Below, piece by piece: positions 32,259 to 40,445 of a stretch of 64,000 nt of DNA. The notes below the pieces were generated by a model. It made no database searches. It was given only the letters and a program-made list of their open reading frames with translations, and was not told the DNA's origin. The translations under genes and the position numbers were made by a program. Source of the DNA: JAVVEG01 sp041751425 (GTDB lineage: Bacteria; Pseudomonadota; Gammaproteobacteria; Pseudomonadales; Pseudohongiellaceae); NCBI GenBank assembly GCA_041751425.1, contig JBGSXL010000032.1, positions 5,723 through 69,722 on the forward strand. Reading direction: 5' to 3'. The stretch's first letter is position 1. Each line of letters begins with the position of its first letter.

Positions 32259-33431
32259 TCAGGACCGCGATTGATCTGTTGTCATTATGAGGTCAGACAG
32301 TTCCCGCCGAGGTGATGGCGGAACAGTCGGAGCATACCCCAATCTAAACAACATCTGCACGTGTTCCGCTGGTTGTTTGGCAACGATGGCAAGAAAATCA
32401 TTCTGCAGCTCCCTCATTTCCGGATATTCCTGCAAAAGCTGACTCACCGGATGCATCGCGACACCGAGTGCAGTCGCCTGCAGATTGAGCCGTAGATACG
32501 CCTGTCCGCTTCTGACCTGATTGGTTCTGGTGTTATCACGGCTGATTAACCAACCAAATGCCGGGGTAGAACCGGCCCATCCTAACGCGTAATCCACTCC
32601 TGCCTGGTAAGCAAAACTGCCGGGAGTTTTAAATTTTTCATGAGACAATAGTCCCAGTGTTTTCGCCCACCAGATCAACGGGCCATGGATATCTATACCA
32701 TCCCGGTGCTCGCCAATCTCGCGATTGCCCAAGCGGGTAACCGCAATACTTTCCTCGTGAGTATGAGGAGTCTGCATTTCCAGCTGCACGGCGTCCGCGG
32801 TCAGGGTTCGCATACGCAGAGCGACATTTTCATCAGTTACGATATTAGTGCGCATATCATCCATATCGCTCAGGCAGTCCGGCAGAATGCTGGCATGCTC
32901 AGACGTCAAAGGTGTTGCAGCGAAAGGCTCCTTATTGGATCTTCGTTGCAGTATCTGCGAGAAAAGCGGGTCAACATCAATAGCGCTGTCAAGCTGGAAG
33001 TGGCAGCGGGCGACCGGTCTGTAATCGATCTGTTGATCGTTGAATTCGCCGTCTGGAAAGTACTCAACAATCGTGCGATAACCGAGACTGCTGGCCGCCA
33101 TGATCATAAGTTCAAGAAAGCAGCCGTGGCTTATCAGTATTTGTCTTGAAAACGGATCAGTTTGTGGCAGCAGTCTGGTGGGATCAACGTACAGGTCAAT
33201 TGTGTCGACACTGCTCAAGTCAACCATCCACGGCTGCAGGTTGTGTGCATTAGGGGCTAGCAGGGCATAACTGAGTATCGTCTCGCGAAAGTCGCCTGCG
33301 GGAAGTGGTCCATTCCAGGCGGCCACTGCGTGTGAAGGCATCCGATCACAGGAGGTCAGGGTGACGGCTGCTATCGTGCCTCCACCGATGATACGCAGGA
33401 ATTTACGGCGGTGCATAGTGTTTGCAGACAT
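32259..33431 (-). CDS. Acg/nitroreductase-like Tat-exported flavoprotein
   Basis: A 390-residue protein with a twin-arginine-like signal at the start (MHRRKFLRIIGGGTIAAVTL, then TSC, which may also serve as a lipobox). The body matches the Acg family of degenerate nitroreductases, with LSYALLAPNAHNLQPWMVDL early and QVRSGQAYLRLNLQATALG late. Acg homologues bind FMN but lack key catalytic residues of true nitroreductases. The Met at residue 6 is an equally good start. It is the first gene of a two-gene operon with a MarR regulator, preceded by a 48-base nested inverted repeat. Confidence 0.8.
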   Translation of the reverse strand: MSANTMHRRKFLRIIGGGTIAAVTLTSCDRMPSHAVAAWNGPLPAGDFRETILSYALLAPNAHNLQPWMVDLSSVDTIDLYVDPTRLLPQTDPFSRQILISHGCFLELMIMAASSLGYRTIVEYFPDGEFNDQQIDYRPVARCHFQLDSAIDVDPLFSQILQRRSNKEPFAATPLTSEHASILPDCLSDMDDMRTNIVTDENVALRMRTLTADAVQLEMQTPHTHEESIAVTRLGNREIGEHRDGIDIHGPLIWWAKTLGLLSHEKFKTPGSFAYQAGVDYALGWAGSTPAFGWLISRDNTRTNQVRSGQAYLRLNLQATALGVAMHPVSQLLQEYPEMRELQNDFLAIVAKQPAEHVQMLFRLGYAPTVPPSPRRELSDLIMTTDQSRS

Positions 33432-33452
33432 AGTAGCTCCAGAGGCTCACGC

Positions 33453-33500
33453 CAGATACATAACATGGAATGTATTAAAACATTCCTCGTAATGTATCTG
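33453..33500. promoter_or_regulatory. 48-base nested inverted repeat upstream of the Acg/MarR operon
   Basis: Outer arms are CAGATACAT (33453-33461) and ATGTATCTG (33492-33500). Inner arms are GGAATGT (33467-33473) and ACATTCC (33480-33486), with a 6-base centre ATTAAA. Spacing between outer and inner arms is exactly five bases on both sides. Two concentric perfect palindromes suggest a dimer-of-dimers operator or a cruciform. It lies 22-69 bases upstream of the Acg-like start and 195 bases upstream of the divergent diguanylate cyclase start. The rest of this gap (33501-33694) shows nothing else clear. Confidence 0.7.
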
Positions 33501-33694
33501 CAAGCCTTTCGAGTCAATTCCTTTAAAGAACCTAAGAACCCGTTCGAGTGTGACGCCGGTCTCTCTCCCGAATGTTCAGGCTGTTCTCCGTATCACAAAA
33601 CCATAGCCCAACTGTTGCTATTGTGAACGGCTTCGTCCAACGTTAGATTCCAGGCGTAACAATGTTGGATAGTCTGGGCATCGAGGGAACGCTT

Positions 33695-34882
33695 ATGTCG
33701 GCTGAAAATCAGGAATATGGTTTGTCCTCCTGGACGTGCGAGTTTCAAGACAGGGGCAGAGAACAGGAATTCCGTAACAGCGTGGCCGAGCACACCGCCA
33801 GCGATTTGCGCATAGCCTCTTGGGTGTGTATCGGTTTGATTTTTCTGGTCATGTTATTTGATCTGCAAACCCGGGGGGTTACTGAGTCTGAGTATCTCCT
33901 GATTGCGATAAGATCTGTACTGGTTGGTGGTTTACTGGTTCTCATCCTGAGGTCCTGTAAGAATCCCGGAATAGCCGTGCAGGGCTACTTCGTCTCTGTG
34001 CTTGAAGTGGTGGCATTCCTGAAAATGTTCCTGCTGCATTTCGTACACCCAGAGTCGCTGGTATACACCGTTGTCGCGACTATGCTATTCACCATTGCCA
34101 TTTTTGTAGCGCTGCCAAACCGTCTGCTACTCGCCATGAGTGTCGCCCTTTTTGGCGCATTGGGGACAATCGTCTGTGGTATTGTGCTGGGTGCTTCTTT
34201 AGAGATCTTTGTTGCTTTGCTGATTTCTCTTTCCATGCCTATCGGGTTTGGCTATCTGGCTGCCCGTCGTCTGCATTTGACACAGCGCAGGCAGTTCGCT
34301 CTATTGAGCAGAGCCAAAGATGCAAACTCATTACTAAGTGCAGAAATCGAGCGTCGCAAACTGCTTGAACATGAGTTGAAAGTGCAGGCAATCACTGATC
34401 CGTTGACGGGACTATTCAATCGCCGTCATTTTGAATCTCTGTTTAGGCGCGAGAAACAACGCGCTGCGCGATTGAATAGTAAATTGAGTCTTTGTCTGGT
34501 GGACCTGGACCATTTCAAAAGTATCAATGACGAGCACGGACATGAAATTGGCGACAAAGTGCTGCAGGCTGTCAGCAAATTATTTTTGCATCAGTTACGC
34601 GAAACCGATATTACCGGGCGCTTTGGCGGCGAAGAATTCGTGTTGTTGTTGCCGGACGCTTCGATAACGGAAGCGCAGTTGATGGTGAACAGATTGCGCG
34701 AGTCTTTGGCAGATTTGCAGGTGAAATTCGGCAATAGCACCTTGCAGGTAACGGCAACATTCGGCGTCACTGAGGTTAATGCGAAGAAGGATAATCTTAC
34801 CAGCGCCATACGCATTGCAGATAAAGCGCTCTATGCTGGCAAGGATGCCGGGAGAAATCGTGTCATGGTGGCGAACCAATAG
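33695..34882 (+). CDS. Membrane diguanylate cyclase (GGDEF protein)
   Basis: A 395-residue protein that makes cyclic di-GMP. Five to six hydrophobic segments fill residues 45-200 (for example IASWVCIGLIFLVMLFDL and LLLAMSVALFGALGTIVCG). A coiled-coil linker (AEIERRKLLEHELK) and a complete GGDEF domain follow: DPLTGLFNRRHFESL, VDLDHFKSINDEHGHEIGD and GRFGGEEFVLLLPDA. The active-site GGEEF is intact. An RETD motif five residues ahead of it is a canonical product-inhibition I-site. The start at 33695 is chosen because GAGGGA lies six bases before it; an earlier ATG at 33662 has weaker support. The signal sensed by the membrane part is unknown. Confidence 0.9.
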   Translation: MSAENQEYGLSSWTCEFQDRGREQEFRNSVAEHTASDLRIASWVCIGLIFLVMLFDLQTRGVTESEYLLIAIRSVLVGGLLVLILRSCKNPGIAVQGYFVSVLEVVAFLKMFLLHFVHPESLVYTVVATMLFTIAIFVALPNRLLLAMSVALFGALGTIVCGIVLGASLEIFVALLISLSMPIGFGYLAARRLHLTQRRQFALLSRAKDANSLLSAEIERRKLLEHELKVQAITDPLTGLFNRRHFESLFRREKQRAARLNSKLSLCLVDLDHFKSINDEHGHEIGDKVLQAVSKLFLHQLRETDITGRFGGEEFVLLLPDASITEAQLMVNRLRESLADLQVKFGNSTLQVTATFGVTEVNAKKDNLTSAIRIADKALYAGKDAGRNRVMVANQ

Positions 34883-34910
34883 AATTCACCCGGCACCTTT
34901 TTCCAGGTGA

Positions 34911-35552
34911 TCAATCCAGACTCAAGATAATATCACCAACACCTGCTTCGATAGTGATCGATTGATTACCGTCGCCGGCACCGGTGGATTCACTGCTTAC
35001 GAATGCACGACTTGACTCTCTGTCTGTGCTGCCAAGAATTGACGTATCTCCCACACCTACGCTCAGATTGATGCTTCCGGTTGTCGACCGGTTGGCAACC
35101 AGTTCTATGCTGCCTACCCCCAAATCAATTTCTGTTTCAGCAGCGGGCAGATACCCCTTTATCGTACCAACGCCAATTTCAATCTCTAAGAACTGCAGGG
35201 CAGGCAGTCTGACTACCCAATCGGTGTTGACGTTTTTCTCATCAAACTCAATTGACAGGCGATTGTTTCTGTCGCGGCTGCGCAGGTCCATATCCTCCAT
35301 GTTTGGGGAGCGCCTGAACCAGCTTGTTCCCCTCTCTGGTTTGATAGTCAGTTCGATCTCAATATTGTCACTGTCACTGCTTTCGAGTGTCAGGGTGCCA
35401 ACCCGGTATTCCAGGTGCAGGCTGTCGATGTCATTCGCGTCGAAAGTATGATGGCGAATCACATTCTCTTCTGCCGCAAAAACAGGTGCAACCAGAACGA
35501 GTAATGCCATGACGATAAGCGGGCTGAATCGAGTTGAGTTGTCTGATTTCAT
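34911..35552 (-). CDS. Secreted beta-repeat protein (DUF4097-like), GVG repeats
   Basis: A 213-residue exported protein (signal ends near VAPVFA, residue 26). The mature part is a ladder of short beta strands. A motif of hydrophobic, Gly, Val, Gly and then Thr/Asp/Ser recurs: YRVGTLTLES, IGVGTIKGYL, LGVGSIELVA, VGVGDTSILG and AGVGDIILSL. This resembles the DUF4097/putative auto-transporter-like beta-helix family, whose function is unsettled. ATG 35552 is preferred to the TTG at 35558 because AGGAC lies at the right distance. It is convergent with the cyclase gene, whose stop is 28 bases away. Confidence 0.72.
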   Translation of the reverse strand: MKSDNSTRFSPLIVMALLVLVAPVFAAEENVIRHHTFDANDIDSLHLEYRVGTLTLESSDSDNIEIELTIKPERGTSWFRRSPNMEDMDLRSRDRNNRLSIEFDEKNVNTDWVVRLPALQFLEIEIGVGTIKGYLPAAETEIDLGVGSIELVANRSTTGSINLSVGVGDTSILGSTDRESSRAFVSSESTGAGDGNQSITIEAGVGDIILSLD

Positions 35553-35879
35553 GATCAAGGTCCTTTTCGGTTGTGCGGTTATTTTTTCTTATCCTGATGA
35601 CAAGTTCTATCACTATTTACTGATTAGTGCTTGGTAAACCACTAGCAATTCACATGCCACCCAATAAATTCTTACAAAACAATCTATTAACAAAATTTTA
35701 TGAATTTTAACTTGTGCGTTCTCGCCAGACTTTGAGCTATTTGCCCAAGTAATAACTTATGTGGAGCAGCAACGAGCCATGAATGCTTGTTGGCCTTTCC
35801 CTTGACAGCCGTCCCTGCTACCCTTCGGCTTGAATGCACTGCCCGCCTTAACGCACTGCTTCCAAGCAGGAGAAAAACA
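35553..35879. other. Intergenic gap of 327 bases
   Basis: Between the divergent beta-repeat gene and the second TAXI operon. The left two-thirds is AT-rich with A and T runs. A TTGACA sequence occurs at 35802-35807, but I see no convincing -10 at 16-18 bases. An open frame of 31 codons runs into the TAXI gene from 35787, but it lacks a ribosome binding site and is not treated as coding. No hairpin terminator or repeat stands out. Confidence 0.5.
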
Positions 35880-37073
35880 ATGAGCTGGAATTGTCTGCCC
35901 CAACCCGCGCTGTTGACACGTGTTCGCCTGCGCAATAGCGCACTTGGATTGCTATTGCTGCTTAGCGCTTGCGGGGAAAGTACACCACAGATTGAAGGTG
36001 AACTGCCGCAGCAGATTGCCTGGACCGCTTACAATCTGGGGTCAACCGGCTATAACCAGGCCGTAGCAATTGGAGCGATGCTGCGTAATGAATATGACGT
36101 AACGCTGCGCGTGGTGCCCGGGCAGAACGATATTTCCCGCTTGTTACCACTGAAAACCGGCCGGGTGGAATTCTCCGCCAATGGTGTTGCCAATTATTTT
36201 GCTCAGGAGGGCGTCTTCCAGTTCGCCGACCCTGAATGGGGCCCCATGCCGCTGCGCATGTTGATGAGCGCCAATGGACTTTTCAATCAAGCCGTGGCCG
36301 TAGGTGCGGATACTGGCGTTGCCACATTCGCCGATTTGCGCGGTAAGCGCGTACCGTTCATTCGCGGCGCACCAGCGCTGAATGTTTCCATGGAGGCTAT
36401 GCTGGCCTGCGGCGGTCTCACCTGGGAAGATGTAATTCGCGTGGATTTCCCCGGTTACGACGCCTCCTGGAACGGTCTTATCAATGGTGATGTCGATGCA
36501 GCATTTGGCAGCACGGTATCTGGCCCGGGGCGGCGCCTTGAAGCGTCACCGCGCGGTATCTTCTGGCCACCAACTCCTCATGATGATGAAGCCTGTTGGC
36601 GAGGCATTCATGCCATCGCTCCCTATTTCACTCGCTACTTTGCAACAAGAGGACCGGGTATCAGCGAAGAGAATCCACACGAGGGGGGCACGTATCCCTA
36701 TCCAGTGCTGGTAGCGATGGATACGCAGGACGAAGCTTTGGTGTACTGGATGACCAAATCGATGCATGAGAATTATGACAGCTACAAGGACTCTGACCCC
36801 GGCGCTATCGGTTGGGCATTGGAGTATCAGTTGTTCGACTGGGTAGTTCCTTATCATGAAGGTGCGGTGCGGTACTGGCGTGAAATAGGTGCATGGACGG
36901 ACGCGTTCGAAGTCCATAATCAGGAATTAATCCGCCGTCAGGAAACTCTGGCAAGTGCGTGGCAGGAAGTGGTTGCTCAGGGATTGACAGATGCCAATGT
37001 TTTCGCAGAGACCTGGATGCGTGTCCGCGCGCAGCAGCTGCAAGCGGCCGGATTTGAGCCTATCTGGCGATGA
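35880..37073 (+). CDS. TAXI-family TRAP solute-binding lipoprotein (second system)
   Basis: A 397-residue binding protein with lipobox LLLSAC near residue 27. The TAXI fold appears as WTAYNLGSTGYNQAVAIGAM, RVEFSANGVANYFAQEGVF, FADLRGKRVPFIRGAPALNV and DGDVDAAFGS-like segments. It is longer than the first TAXI protein and clearly a different paralogue, so the ligand probably differs. The ATG at 35880 has GGAG nine bases upstream. The frame is open for 31 codons before it, but those residues do not resemble a signal peptide. The stop overlaps the permease start by four bases (ATGA). Confidence 0.87.
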   Translation: MSWNCLPQPALLTRVRLRNSALGLLLLLSACGESTPQIEGELPQQIAWTAYNLGSTGYNQAVAIGAMLRNEYDVTLRVVPGQNDISRLLPLKTGRVEFSANGVANYFAQEGVFQFADPEWGPMPLRMLMSANGLFNQAVAVGADTGVATFADLRGKRVPFIRGAPALNVSMEAMLACGGLTWEDVIRVDFPGYDASWNGLINGDVDAAFGSTVSGPGRRLEASPRGIFWPPTPHDDEACWRGIHAIAPYFTRYFATRGPGISEENPHEGGTYPYPVLVAMDTQDEALVYWMTKSMHENYDSYKDSDPGAIGWALEYQLFDWVVPYHEGAVRYWREIGAWTDAFEVHNQELIRRQETLASAWQEVVAQGLTDANVFAETWMRVRAQQLQAAGFEPIWR

Positions 37074-39016
37074 CCATACGCTCAGTTAACACGATGCCCC
37101 GGCCATTGCGTTGGGTGGTAGCGATGGCTGCGATATCCAGTGTTCTGCTGGCGATGGATTCGCTGCGGATGTTTGGTGACGGCCAATTGCTGGACTTTGT
37201 CATCACGCTTCCTAATCACTACTACTACGCATTGATCGCTTTACTATTGCCTCCCTGTTTTTTGATTTACCCGATGACCCGTTACAGTACCCGGTACTGG
37301 TACGACATAATTCTTGCCCTGGCCGCATTCGGGGCCAGTGCCTACTTTTTTATCAATGCTGAAACCATGCTTGATCACGGTTGGGAGTTTACCGCACCCA
37401 CCACGGCGGTTTGGGTCAGTTACATGCTATGGGCGCTGACGTTGGAAGCTGTGCGGCGCTGCGGTGGTATAACGCTGTTCGTGCTGGTGCTGCTGTTCTC
37501 TTTATATCCCATCGTGGCCGACAATCTGCCAGGCGTCATTTCCGGTATGTCGTCCACTGCTGCGGAAACTGCTGCTTATCACGTCATCAGTATTGAAAGC
37601 ATTCTGGGCTTGCCGTTTCGTGCGTATGCCGAACTGGTCATCGGTTTCCTTGTGTTTGGTATTGCACTGCAACATACGGGTGGCGGTAAATTTTTCATCA
37701 ATCTGGCGTTTTCAGTATTCGGTCATGTACGCGGTGGTTCCGCCAAGGTAGCTATTGTATCCAGCGGCCTGATGGGGTCCATGAGTGGCAGCGTTATCAC
37801 CAATGTGCTGACAACCGGACAGTTAACTATTCCTGCGATGAAAAAAGACGGCCTGAGCAACGAGTATGCTGGCGGCGTGGAGGCTTGCGCATCAACAGGT
37901 GGCGTATTGCTGCCGCCCATCATGGGCTCTACCGCGTTTGTGATGGCGACGTTCTTGAACGTGCCCTATACCTCGGTGGCTCTGGCTGCCACGATACCGG
38001 CGCTATTGTATTTTTTTGGTCTTTTCGTGCAGGTGGATGCCTATGCTGCTCGCAAAGGCTTGCAGGGTACTCCGCGTGAAGAGCTGCCCAAACTCAGCGA
38101 TACGATGAAAGAAGGTTGGTACTATATCGCCGCATTCATGCTGCTGATTTTCCTGCTGGTGTATTTGCAACGTGAAGCGATTGCACCATATTTTGCCACT
38201 GGGTTGTTGCTTATTCTGAATCAGATGTCGAGGAATAGTCGCTGGGACTGGGACAAGGCAGGAACGTTTCTGGTAGCAACAGGCAAGCTTTTGGCAGAGC
38301 TGCTGGCCATCATGGCCGGAGTTGGCTTGATTGTCGGTGCGTTATCGATAACCGGTTTGTCGGGCACGCTGGTTAATGATCTGCTTTACTTCGCCGGTGA
38401 TTCAGTTTTGTTACTGCTGCTTATGGGGGCTCTGACCAGTTTCGTGCTCGGGATAGGCATGACGGTTACTGCAGCGTATATATTCCTTGCCATCATTCTG
38501 GCACCAGCGCTTATTCAAGGGGGACTTGACCCCATGAGTGTGCATCTGTTCATTCTTTATTGGGGCATGTTGAGCTTTATTACGCCACCGGTTGCGTTGG
38601 GCGCATTCGCTGCTGCCAGTATTGCGGGTGCGTCGCCGTTGGCAACTGGTTTCAAAGCCATGCGTCTTGGCAGCGTTATTTACTTCATCCCATTCTTCTT
38701 TGTGCTGAACCCGGCGTTGATTCTGGTGGGCAGTTGGGTGGAGATTCTGCTGGCAACTGTGACCGTTGTCGCTGGAGTAATTTTTTTGGCAGGGGGATTG
38801 CAGGGCTACATACCCGGTCTGGGACACTTTGACAAAGAAGGTGTTGCTGGTTCACTTGGGCGGAGCATGCTGTGTCTGGGCGGTGGTCTGGTAGCGCTGC
38901 CGGGGCTGCAGAGTATCGGTATTGAAATAACAGATACGCAGTTGTTGCTTGCAGGCACGGTGACTGCCGCCGCTGGTTATTTCCTGAGTCGCAGAACCGC
39001 AACAGTGCAAGCCTGA
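37070..39016 (+). CDS. TRAP transporter fused permease (second TAXI system)
   Basis: A 648-residue fused 4+12-segment TRAP permease. Signature regions match the first copy at 23670-25670 in order: SSGLMGSMSGSVITNVLTTG, CASTGGVLLPPIMGSTAFVM and LGIGMTVTAAYIFLAIILAP, with the C-terminal FITPPVALGAFAAASIAGAS. It would import an organic solute with sodium, delivered by the upstream lipoprotein (4-base overlap). Unlike the first system, no reductase follows; the next gene is a convergent MATE exporter 10 bases away. The two systems share domain architecture but not close sequence, so they are not a recent duplication. Confidence 0.92.
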   Translation: MTIRSVNTMPRPLRWVVAMAAISSVLLAMDSLRMFGDGQLLDFVITLPNHYYYALIALLLPPCFLIYPMTRYSTRYWYDIILALAAFGASAYFFINAETMLDHGWEFTAPTTAVWVSYMLWALTLEAVRRCGGITLFVLVLLFSLYPIVADNLPGVISGMSSTAAETAAYHVISIESILGLPFRAYAELVIGFLVFGIALQHTGGGKFFINLAFSVFGHVRGGSAKVAIVSSGLMGSMSGSVITNVLTTGQLTIPAMKKDGLSNEYAGGVEACASTGGVLLPPIMGSTAFVMATFLNVPYTSVALAATIPALLYFFGLFVQVDAYAARKGLQGTPREELPKLSDTMKEGWYYIAAFMLLIFLLVYLQREAIAPYFATGLLLILNQMSRNSRWDWDKAGTFLVATGKLLAELLAIMAGVGLIVGALSITGLSGTLVNDLLYFAGDSVLLLLLMGALTSFVLGIGMTVTAAYIFLAIILAPALIQGGLDPMSVHLFILYWGMLSFITPPVALGAFAAASIAGASPLATGFKAMRLGSVIYFIPFFFVLNPALILVGSWVEILLATVTVVAGVIFLAGGLQGYIPGLGHFDKEGVAGSLGRSMLCLGGGLVALPGLQSIGIEITDTQLLLAGTVTAAAGYFLSRRTATVQA

Positions 39017-39026
39017 TTAGTCATTG

Positions 39027-40409
39027 TCATCGCTCTGCCATTACCCGCCGCAATGCTTCTGGATTGCGCCAGGTTCCGCTCTTCAAACGCGCCAGGAATA
39101 CCACTGCGATGGCAAGAATCATGAAACAGAAAACCAGCCACGCGGCCTTCGGCCCAAACTCCCAGACTTTAATGACGAAGTACTGCAGTACCAGCATCGC
39201 CCAGTGCAGTGCCGCAGAGGCCAGCATTACCCAGCGTGTATCACCGGCCCCACGCAATACGCCTCCGGACACCTGAATAAGCGCGTCTGCCAACGCGTAG
39301 CAGGACAGTCCTACCATCATGAATGCTGCCAATGCGCGAATCTCGGTGAAATCACCAGCGGGTGGCGCGAACACTTCCACCAGCGGAAAGCGGAACACGA
39401 TAAACAGCAAAGCCAGTACCGATGAGTAGCAAATGCCAATGATGAAACCCGCTGTGATTACCTCATTGGTCTTCTCCATATTATTGGCACCAACGGCACG
39501 ACCAATCAGGCTTAGCACACCGATATTCAGGCCGATCATGGGAACAAAGGAGAGCATGTCCCAATTGAAAACGATGGCTGCTGCAGCGCCCTGTGTCACG
39601 CCGTAGGATTGAAACATCAGCAGGAACAGGTTGAAGGCTGCCACGTTCAGAAAGAGCTCCATGCCGGATGGCAGTCCCAGCCGCAGATAGCGCAGTGTGA
39701 TTGCTATATCAAACCGGAAAGAGGCTGCAACCTGAAATGCCTCCCGGTTATGGCGGGCCCAGTAGAAACCCATGAACAGCAACAAGGAAAACAGGGTAGC
39801 GATAACGGTGCTCCACGCAGCACCGGCTATGCCCAGGGCCGGGAATCCCAATTCGCCAAAGGACATAGCCCAGCACAGCGGAATGTTCAACAACAGGCCC
39901 GCGACATCGCAAACCATCACCACGCGCGTACGACCGATTCCGGCGAAATAGGATGATATGCAGGCTTTGCATAGCGTGATTAATGTTCCCCACATCAGAA
40001 TTTTGTAATAGATGATCTCCAGTTCCACAACTTTTTCATCGTGTCCCATCGCACCGAAAATGCGAACAACATACCAGGCAATGACGAACACAAGCGGCTG
40101 GCACAGAAGCGCCATGATGAAGCCCTGTGTTACCACGCGTGAACATTTGGCAGTTTCACCGGCACCCAGATATTGTGCGACCAACGCATTGGCGTAGGAG
40201 AGCACGCCAGAGAAAAAACACATGGAGAAGAATACAGCAACGCCACCACCCAGCGATGCAGCCATGTGGGTGGGGTCAATCTGCGACATGAAGTAACGAT
40301 CAGTGAAGATCATTACCGCGAAGGCACCCTGCGATACGACCATTGGCAAAGCAATAGCGAACAGAATGCGCAACGTGGCGCTGTTGTAATGGAGACGAGC
40401 CAATATCAT
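39027..40409 (-). CDS. MATE-family multidrug/metabolite exporter
   Basis: A 460-residue protein with 12 hydrophobic segments in two homologous halves: LPMVVSQGAFAVMIFTDRYF opens the first half, and LPSGMELFLNVAAFNLFLLM opens the second. This spacing and the paired opening motifs are typical of NorM/MATE exporters driven by sodium or proton gradients. Substrates cannot be predicted. Downstream lies the convergent TRAP permease. The upstream neighbour on the same strand, a saccharopine-dehydrogenase-like gene, ends 36 bases before it, so they may be co-transcribed. Confidence 0.88.
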   Translation of the reverse strand: MILARLHYNSATLRILFAIALPMVVSQGAFAVMIFTDRYFMSQIDPTHMAASLGGGVAVFFSMCFFSGVLSYANALVAQYLGAGETAKCSRVVTQGFIMALLCQPLVFVIAWYVVRIFGAMGHDEKVVELEIIYYKILMWGTLITLCKACISSYFAGIGRTRVVMVCDVAGLLLNIPLCWAMSFGELGFPALGIAGAAWSTVIATLFSLLLFMGFYWARHNREAFQVAASFRFDIAITLRYLRLGLPSGMELFLNVAAFNLFLLMFQSYGVTQGAAAAIVFNWDMLSFVPMIGLNIGVLSLIGRAVGANNMEKTNEVITAGFIIGICYSSVLALLFIVFRFPLVEVFAPPAGDFTEIRALAAFMMVGLSCYALADALIQVSGGVLRGAGDTRWVMLASAALHWAMLVLQYFVIKVWEFGPKAAWLVFCFMILAIAVVFLARLKSGTWRNPEALRRVMAER

Positions 40410-40445
40410 GGGAAAACTTCGAAAGTAGAGTAGTGGATTCCTGGT

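Noticed and set aside
34893..34909. CACCT/AGGTG hairpin between the cyclase and beta-repeat genes as a terminator
   Set aside because: The stem is only 5 bp and no T-run follows on either strand.
25667..39016. The two TAXI-TRAP systems as arms of a composite transposon or duplication
   Set aside because: Sequences differ throughout, orientation is opposite, and no flanking repeats or transposase are seen.
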